This document shows, piece after piece, positions 59,968-64,000 of a stretch of DNA of 64,000 bases (within the stretch, counting starts at the first letter, position 1; each line of letters begins with the position of its first letter). The stretch is from the NCBI RefSeq assembly GCF_002742285.1, contig NZ_MDGM01000012.1, positions 1,054,001-1,118,000 of the forward strand, read 5' to 3'. The DNA comes from Paramylibacter kogurei. GTDB lineage: Bacteria > Pseudomonadota > Alphaproteobacteria > Rhodobacterales > Rhodobacteraceae. The position numbers and the translations under genes are program-made. Under the pieces are notes generated by a model, which worked only from the letters and a program-made list of their open reading frames with translations, was not told where the DNA came from and searched no databases.

Positions 59968-61059
59968 TTATGCATTGTTTAAAAACGTTTCAATCGCAAC
60001 ACTTGCACGATCCAGATTTGCAGCGGTTTCACCGTAATATTGCACAAGTTTTTGACGCGCGGTTTCTGCTTGTTTTGGTGATTTTATAAAATCATCTATG
60101 TCGCCCAAGCCATTGATTTGTGGTAATATTTCCAAAGGCAGCCATTGATTTTGCAACACGGCCGTTGGCACGCCAAAATATACCGCATCCAGCACTGCGG
60201 TTGAACTGTGCGAAATACAAAAATCACAGATTTCAAGACAATCGTTGATGGTTGAATATTTAAAATCACCTGCGTGACGATCGGACACTACGATATTGAA
60301 ATGCTTCGATAAAATTGAATCCATCGCAGATTTTTCCGCGTCATTTTGACGACCCCGATGTGGCCGATAAATTACCAGTGTTTTTGGATTGCGTGTGCAA
60401 AAATCATCCAGCAATTTGTAAAATCGGTTTTTGTCACCCTCTGTCAGGCGGAAATCTTCGTGAAAGTTCGCGCAGATCAACAATCGATGTTCAAATTTTT
60501 GCGCAAATTTCATAAATGTTTCGTTGAATTTACGTGTTGGGAACAGGCTTTTCTTGGGAAAGCCGACAACAGATGCCTTTTGCATAATGTCATCATCATA
60601 AAATGAATGTTCCCAATGGTTTACCTTGTCCCATAACAGGAGTTTTTCGGAATGGTATTGCACCTTTGGCATGGCCTCATCGGGCCAATTGACCCGTTGT
60701 TGCACCAGCCCGTGCTGAATAAATATTGATTTGGTTCCAACCCGTGCGGCGAATTTATCGCGAAATCCATGTTTGCTGGGTTTGGCCAATAAATCACCAT
60801 GGCTGAAAACCGCATCGGCACGTGCGATCCGTCTGAACATGCCCAGTTCCATACGCAAACGCCCCATCGGCGTGGGTGACAATCCTTGTTCACGGAAAAT
60901 ATCATGATAACGGGGGTCTATACGCAAAAGACGAGATGAAATCACCACATCCAGATCAATATTATCGCGTTGTTTCAACCGCGTTAAAATAGGATAGCAA
61001 ATTTCAAACAGCGGTTCATGTGCAATAATGCACAGCAATCGTTTGCGGGGGTTTGTCAT
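59968..61059 (-). CDS. GT-B-like transferase resembling CDP-glycerol glycerophosphotransferases
   Basis: A 363-aa cytoplasmic protein. The N-terminal half has KSIFIQHGLVQQR and the C-terminal half has LVIYRPHRG, ICDFCISHSSTAVLDAVYFG and VPTAVLQNQWLPLE. This is the pattern of the TagF-like/capsule transferase GT-B fold, with a nucleotide-binding second lobe. It probably acts on a surface polymer. No other polysaccharide genes are nearby. The specific donor and acceptor are unknown. Confidence 0.7.
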   Translation of the reverse strand: MTNPRKRLLCIIAHEPLFEICYPILTRLKQRDNIDLDVVISSRLLRIDPRYHDIFREQGLSPTPMGRLRMELGMFRRIARADAVFSHGDLLAKPSKHGFRDKFAARVGTKSIFIQHGLVQQRVNWPDEAMPKVQYHSEKLLLWDKVNHWEHSFYDDDIMQKASVVGFPKKSLFPTRKFNETFMKFAQKFEHRLLICANFHEDFRLTEGDKNRFYKLLDDFCTRNPKTLVIYRPHRGRQNDAEKSAMDSILSKHFNIVVSDRHAGDFKYSTINDCLEICDFCISHSSTAVLDAVYFGVPTAVLQNQWLPLEILPQINGLGDIDDFIKSPKQAETARQKLVQYYGETAANLDRASVAIETFLNNA

Positions 61060-61114
61060 GCCTGTCTGCGCTCTGCGTCTGTTATTGTTTTGAAGGGGTT
61101 ATACCCCAAATCTC

Positions 61115-61134
61115 ATCTTTTCGCCACTGCAAAA
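61115..61134. repeat. 20-bp direct repeat, left copy
   Basis: ATCTTTTCGCCACTGCAAAA is identical to 61656-61675. It lies between the GT-B gene start and the small secreted gene. Confidence 0.95.
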
Positions 61135-61192
61135 CCATTTGGCCCCATCGCCAAAAACAGCATTACATAGCAACACAACGCATCAAACTTGA

Positions 61193-61585
61193 TTAGCGCG
61201 ACGGACAATTTTGCCAACTGGCGACAAACTGATCCGATATATAATACAATCCAAAATCGGCTTTCATTATCATAACGCGGCTGCGCCATGTGTTGCCTTC
61301 ACCTGCACAATTCGCGTCATACAACGTAGCGGTCATACCGTTTACGTTTACAGGATTTGTAAGTTTGCAATTGTTTTCTATACCATAAACCACATTATTC
61401 TTGATTGCTATTGCCCCGCCATCCTGTCCAATCGTGATACAGTCCCAGCCCTCGAACATTTGCCCTACAGGTCGATAAACACCGTCATATTTATCTGCAG
61501 CAACTGCAATATTTGCCGCATTCATACCGATAGCCACAATCACTGCTCGTCTAAAAAGTGCTGTGAAATATGTCATTTCATTCAA
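61193..61585 (-). CDS. Small secreted protein of unknown function, flanked by direct repeats
   Basis: A 130-aa protein that I cannot assign. It starts at ATG 61585 behind AAGGGA. A signal peptide (about residues 1-30, ending AVAADKYDGVYRP) leads to a mature domain of about 100 residues. Four cysteines are spread through it (GWDCITIG, ENNCKLT, DANCAGEG and WQNCPSR), enough for two disulfides. The size and pattern recall small periplasmic inhibitors or adhesins, but nothing is specific. A 20-bp perfect direct repeat flanks the gene, suggesting insertion or duplication. Confidence 0.7.
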   Translation of the reverse strand: MNEMTYFTALFRRAVIVAIGMNAANIAVAADKYDGVYRPVGQMFEGWDCITIGQDGGAIAIKNNVVYGIENNCKLTNPVNVNGMTATLYDANCAGEGNTWRSRVMIMKADFGLYYISDQFVASWQNCPSR

Positions 61586-61655
61586 TTCCCTTATCCAAAA
61601 TAATGAAAAAATTAGACACCAGATAATTCCAAATTACAACGCCTAGGCATGGTTT

Positions 61656-61675
61656 ATCTTTTCGCCACTGCAAAA
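61656..61675. repeat. 20-bp direct repeat, right copy
   Basis: The identical second copy of ATCTTTTCGCCACTGCAAAA touches the downstream edge of the rpsI terminator. The copies start 541 bp apart. Confidence 0.95.
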
Positions 61676-61702
61676 GAAAAGGGCCAGCAAACGCCAGCCC
61701 TT
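61674..61702 (-). terminator. Rho-independent terminator after rplM-rpsI
   Basis: On the minus strand AAGGGCTGGC-GTTT-GCTGGCCCTT (10 bp with two G-T pairs) runs into TTCTTTT. It lies 20 bp beyond the rpsI stop. Confidence 0.82.
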
Positions 61703-61722
61703 GTCCAATAAATGTGTAAAAC

Positions 61723-62211
61723 TTAACGTTTTGAGAACTGGAAGCTCTTACGCGCTTTGGCTTTACCGTATTTCTTACGCTCAACAACACGTGCGTCACG
61801 GGTTAGGAACCCAGCCGCTTTCAATGGTGCGCGCAATGATGGTTCGTACAATTGCAACGCTTTTGAAATACCGTGCTTAACCGCGCCAGCTTGGCCAGAC
61901 AGACCGCCACCTTTAACAGTTGCCATCACGTCGAATTCGCCAGTTACGCCAGCAACGCTAAACGGTTGTGCCAAAATCATTTGCAACACAGGGCGTGCAA
62001 AATATTTGTTCAACTCTTTGCCGTTTACGGTCACTTTGCCTGAACCAGGTTTGATCCATACACGAGCAACCGCATCTTTACGTTTGCCTGTTGCGTATGA
62101 ACGGCCCAATGCGTCGCGCACTGGTTCGCGTTTGATGGTTTCTTCAACAACAACTGCAGATTCTGCAACTGCGTCCTTCAGATCGTCCAATGATTTGATA
62201 TCGTCGCTCAT
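61723..62211 (-). CDS. rpsI: 30S ribosomal protein S9
   Basis: A 162-aa ribosomal protein. The N-terminal extension (about 35 acidic residues) is typical of alphaproteobacteria. The core has [18 protein letters not shown] and ends with the conserved [11 protein letters not shown], whose terminal Lys-Arg reaches the P-site tRNA. It overlaps rplM by four bases (ATGA). Confidence 0.98.
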   Translation of the reverse strand: MSDDIKSLDDLKDAVAESAVVVEETIKREPVRDALGRSYATGKRKDAVARVWIKPGSGKVTVNGKELNKYFARPVLQMILAQPFSVAGVTGEFDVMATVKGGGLSGQAGAVKHGISKALQLYEPSLRAPLKAAGFLTRDARVVERKKYGKAKARKSFQFSKR

Positions 62212-62675
62212 GATTGGCTCCGCGTATTTTTAGGGTTCATGGCTTTTACGTCCAGAACTTCTGGGTTTTGTGCTTCGTGACCATGCTCTGTGCCCGCATA
62301 GATGCGCAAGTTTGTCATCTGTTTGCGGCTCAATGGGCCACCTGGCAACATACGTTGCACAGCTTTTTCCAATAGGCGCTCTGGAAATTTACCTTCCAAG
62401 ATTTGGCCAGCAGTGCGGGATTTGATCCCACCTGGGTAACCAGTGTGCCAGTAGTGGATTTTGTCTGTGCGTTTTTTACCTGTCATCTGTACCTTGTCGG
62501 CATTGATAACGATAATATTGTCGCCCATATCCATTGATGGTGTGAAAGATGGTTTATGTTTTCCGCGCAGGCGGAAAGCGATGATTGATGCCAAACGGCC
62601 TAACACCACGCCTTCGGCGTCGATGATAAACCATTTTTTATCAATATCAGCTGGTGTCGCTGAAAAAGTTTTCAT
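62208..62675 (-). CDS. rplM: 50S ribosomal protein L13
   Basis: A 155-aa ribosomal protein with the motifs [40 protein letters not shown] and [17 protein letters not shown]. It is the first gene of the rplM-rpsI operon. A GCGCG-TTAT-CGCGC hairpin lies 22 nt upstream of its ATG in the leader. Confidence 0.98.
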   Translation of the reverse strand: MKTFSATPADIDKKWFIIDAEGVVLGRLASIIAFRLRGKHKPSFTPSMDMGDNIIVINADKVQMTGKKRTDKIHYWHTGYPGGIKSRTAGQILEGKFPERLLEKAVQRMLPGGPLSRKQMTNLRIYAGTEHGHEAQNPEVLDVKAMNPKNTRSQS

Positions 62676-62697
62676 GAGTCATTCCCATAGATTTGTC

Positions 62698-62762
62698 GCG
62701 CGTTATCGCGCTTGAAACTGATATGGGGCTTTTAAGGGTTTTAAATGCACAGTCAATGCACA
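62698..62762 (-). promoter_or_regulatory. rplM leader hairpin and upstream repeats
   Basis: A perfect GCGCG-TTAT-CGCGC hairpin (62698-62711) lies 22 nt before the rplM ATG. Further upstream two copies of AATGCACA stand 11 bp apart (62744-62751 and 62755-62762), and the minus-strand reading contains TTGACT, a possible -35. Ribosomal-protein leaders often carry autoregulatory structure. The role here is inferred. Confidence 0.4.
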
Positions 62763-62831
62763 TTTATCCGAAATAATTAATTAAAAACAATGGGTTATAA
62801 AATAGGTATAATAATACCCCAAATATTACCC

Positions 62832-63254
62832 CTATTTTCGTGCAGGCGGAATGGCATATGTCAGGTTTGCATGTGCCACAGGTTCATCCATCCCCTCACT
62901 ATAAAGCATCACATCCCCCACAGACAGGGTTTTGCCCAGCTTCAGCACCCGCGCCTTGCCGATCATATTGCTCGGTGCGGGTTTGCGCATAAAATCAATG
63001 GAACAATTGGTTGTGACGGTCAGCGCCTCTGGCCCAATCCGCGCCATCGTAGCGATGTAATAGGCCACATCAGCCAGCGCAAACATGGATGGGCCTGATA
63101 CCGTATTACCTGGGCGCAGGTGGCGTTCTTTGACATTCATGCGTACATCAACGGTTTCGCCATCCATATGGATAATCTCAAAATCAGCAGCGATTTGTGG
63201 GAACACTTTGGCCAAGAAATCTGTCATCTCTTGGATTGTCATTACGGGTTTCAT
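62832..63254 (-). CDS. PaaI-family hotdog thioesterase
   Basis: A 140-aa hotdog-fold protein. The active-site region is GNTVSGPSMFALADVAYYIA, with conserved NCSIDFMRKP in the central strand. These enzymes hydrolyse acyl-CoA thioesters. It is divergent from an enoyl-CoA hydratase gene 45 bp away, so a shared role in acyl-CoA metabolism is likely. Confidence 0.88.
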   Translation of the reverse strand: MKPVMTIQEMTDFLAKVFPQIAADFEIIHMDGETVDVRMNVKERHLRPGNTVSGPSMFALADVAYYIATMARIGPEALTVTTNCSIDFMRKPAPSNMIGKARVLKLGKTLSVGDVMLYSEGMDEPVAHANLTYAIPPARK

Positions 63255-63299
63255 ATGCCACCTTTTTTCTATTGCGATTGTGATAGCGAGGATTTCCCC

Positions 63300-64000
63300 A
63301 TGAGCCTAGACATTTTGTTACGCCAAGACAGTGGTAACGTTACGACCCTTACGATGAACACGCCAAAATCATTGAACGCGCTGTCTGATGATATGTTGGC
63401 GGCGTTGCAAAATGCGTTTGACGACATCGCACAAAACCCAAAAATTCGCGCGGTGATCCTGCGCGGCGCGGGCAAGGCATTTTGCGCAGGTCACAACCTC
63501 AAGGAAATGACAGCTGCACGCAGTGGCGCTGATGGCGGCAAGGCCTATTTTGCCGATCTGTTTGCGCGATGTGCCAAGCTGATGTTAACCATCCAATCCC
63601 TGCCCCAACCCGTGATCGCACAGGCACATGGCATTGCCACGGCCGCCGGGTGCCAATTGGTTGCCACATGCGATATGGCTGTGGCGGCGGATGATACACG
63701 ATTTGGCGTGAATGGTGTCAATATCGGCTTGTTCTGTTCCACGCCCATGGTGGCGCTGTCACGCAATGTGCCACGCAAACAGGCGTTTGAAATGTTGACC
63801 ACTGGTAAATTTATTGACGCGGAACAGGCAGAAAAAATCGGCCTGATCAATCGTGCGGTCGCATATGATGATCTGGACGCTGCGACAATGGAATTGGCGC
63901 AAACCGTTGCGGCAAAGCTGGGTTCGGTGGTGAAAATCGGCAAACAAGCGTTTTATAACCAAGCCCAAATGCCAGTAGACGCGGCATACGATTACGCCGC
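63300..64000 (+). CDS. Enoyl-CoA hydratase/isomerase family protein, cut by window edge
   Basis: The reading frame starts at ATG 63300 (MSLDILLRQDSGNVTTLTM), behind GCGAGGA, and stays open to the right edge, giving about 233 codons. The crotonase oxyanion-hole segments are GKAFCAGHNLKEM and HGIATAAGCQLVATCDMA. The pattern resembles the ECHDC3-like subgroup. The C-terminus lies beyond the window. It diverges from the thioesterase gene. Confidence 0.88.
   Translation, partial: MSLDILLRQDSGNVTTLTMNTPKSLNALSDDMLAALQNAFDDIAQNPKIRAVILRGAGKAFCAGHNLKEMTAARSGADGGKAYFADLFARCAKLMLTIQSLPQPVIAQAHGIATAAGCQLVATCDMAVAADDTRFGVNGVNIGLFCSTPMVALSRNVPRKQAFEMLTTGKFIDAEQAEKIGLINRAVAYDDLDAATMELAQTVAAKLGSVVKIGKQAFYNQAQMPVDAAYDYA

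Overview
The window is chromosomal DNA from an alphaproteobacterium, most likely a marine Rhodobacterales (Roseobacter-group) member of unusually moderate GC content (judged by eye, not calculated). Supporting features are the gene blocks rne / amidase / PBP1a / prfB, accB-accC-aat with DUF2155-mlaD-NDUFA12, trpE / trpGDC-moaC-moeA, and lexA / comEC / gltX / gltA. There is also a DMSP lyase (DddP), a GAAC-N7-GAAC type SOS box and a gene-transfer-agent style holin/endolysin pair. These assignments come from recognising protein families and motifs; no database search was possible.

Layout. 1-5.6 kb: a large AsmA/DUF3971 envelope protein (cut by the left edge) diverges from bcp, a DUF455 ferritin-like gene, an M23 peptidase and a bactofilin. 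5.6-12.1 kb, minus strand: an unknown tail-anchored protein, prfB, PBP1a and a cell-wall amidase. 12.1-20.6 kb: a long leader and rne, an M48 protease, accBC, aat, then DUF2155-mlaD-NDUFA12 in the opposite direction. 20.7-26.5 kb: clpX, clpP, a FadL-type porin, an ArsR/SRPBCC pair with a striking tandem operator, trigger factor and tRNA-Leu(UAG). 26.5-33.6 kb: glnB-glnA, a DUF3445 heme N-demethylase-like gene, DUF4345, dddP, a MATE exporter and a small secreted protein. 33.6-39 kb: parE, then an accessory-looking interval (COG2958/HrgA-like PD-(D/E)XK gene, an 11-bp tandem repeat, a small unknown gene, three perfect palindromes) and a Uup-type ABC-F gene. 39-54.6 kb: ppiD-trpE, a divergent-polysaccharide-deacetylase gene, a translationally coupled trpGDC-moaC-moeA-TSUP run, lexA, comEC, gltX and gltA. 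54.6-64 kb: mostly minus strand, with a PaaG-like hydratase, the GTA-type holin/endolysin, ccmE, argC, murI, an acyltransferase, a glycosyl/glycerophosphotransferase-like gene, a small secreted protein flanked by a 20-bp direct repeat, rplM-rpsI, a thioesterase, and an enoyl-CoA hydratase cut by the right edge.

Most of the window is core metabolism and cell-envelope biology in tightly packed, often overlapping genes. The parts most worth a second look are the 35.6-37.2 kb accessory interval, the repeat-flanked gene at 61.2 kb, the ArsR operator at 24.1 kb, the GTA-like lysis pair at 55.5-56.6 kb and DddP at 30.1 kb. I found no rRNA, CRISPR array, insertion sequence or replication origin.
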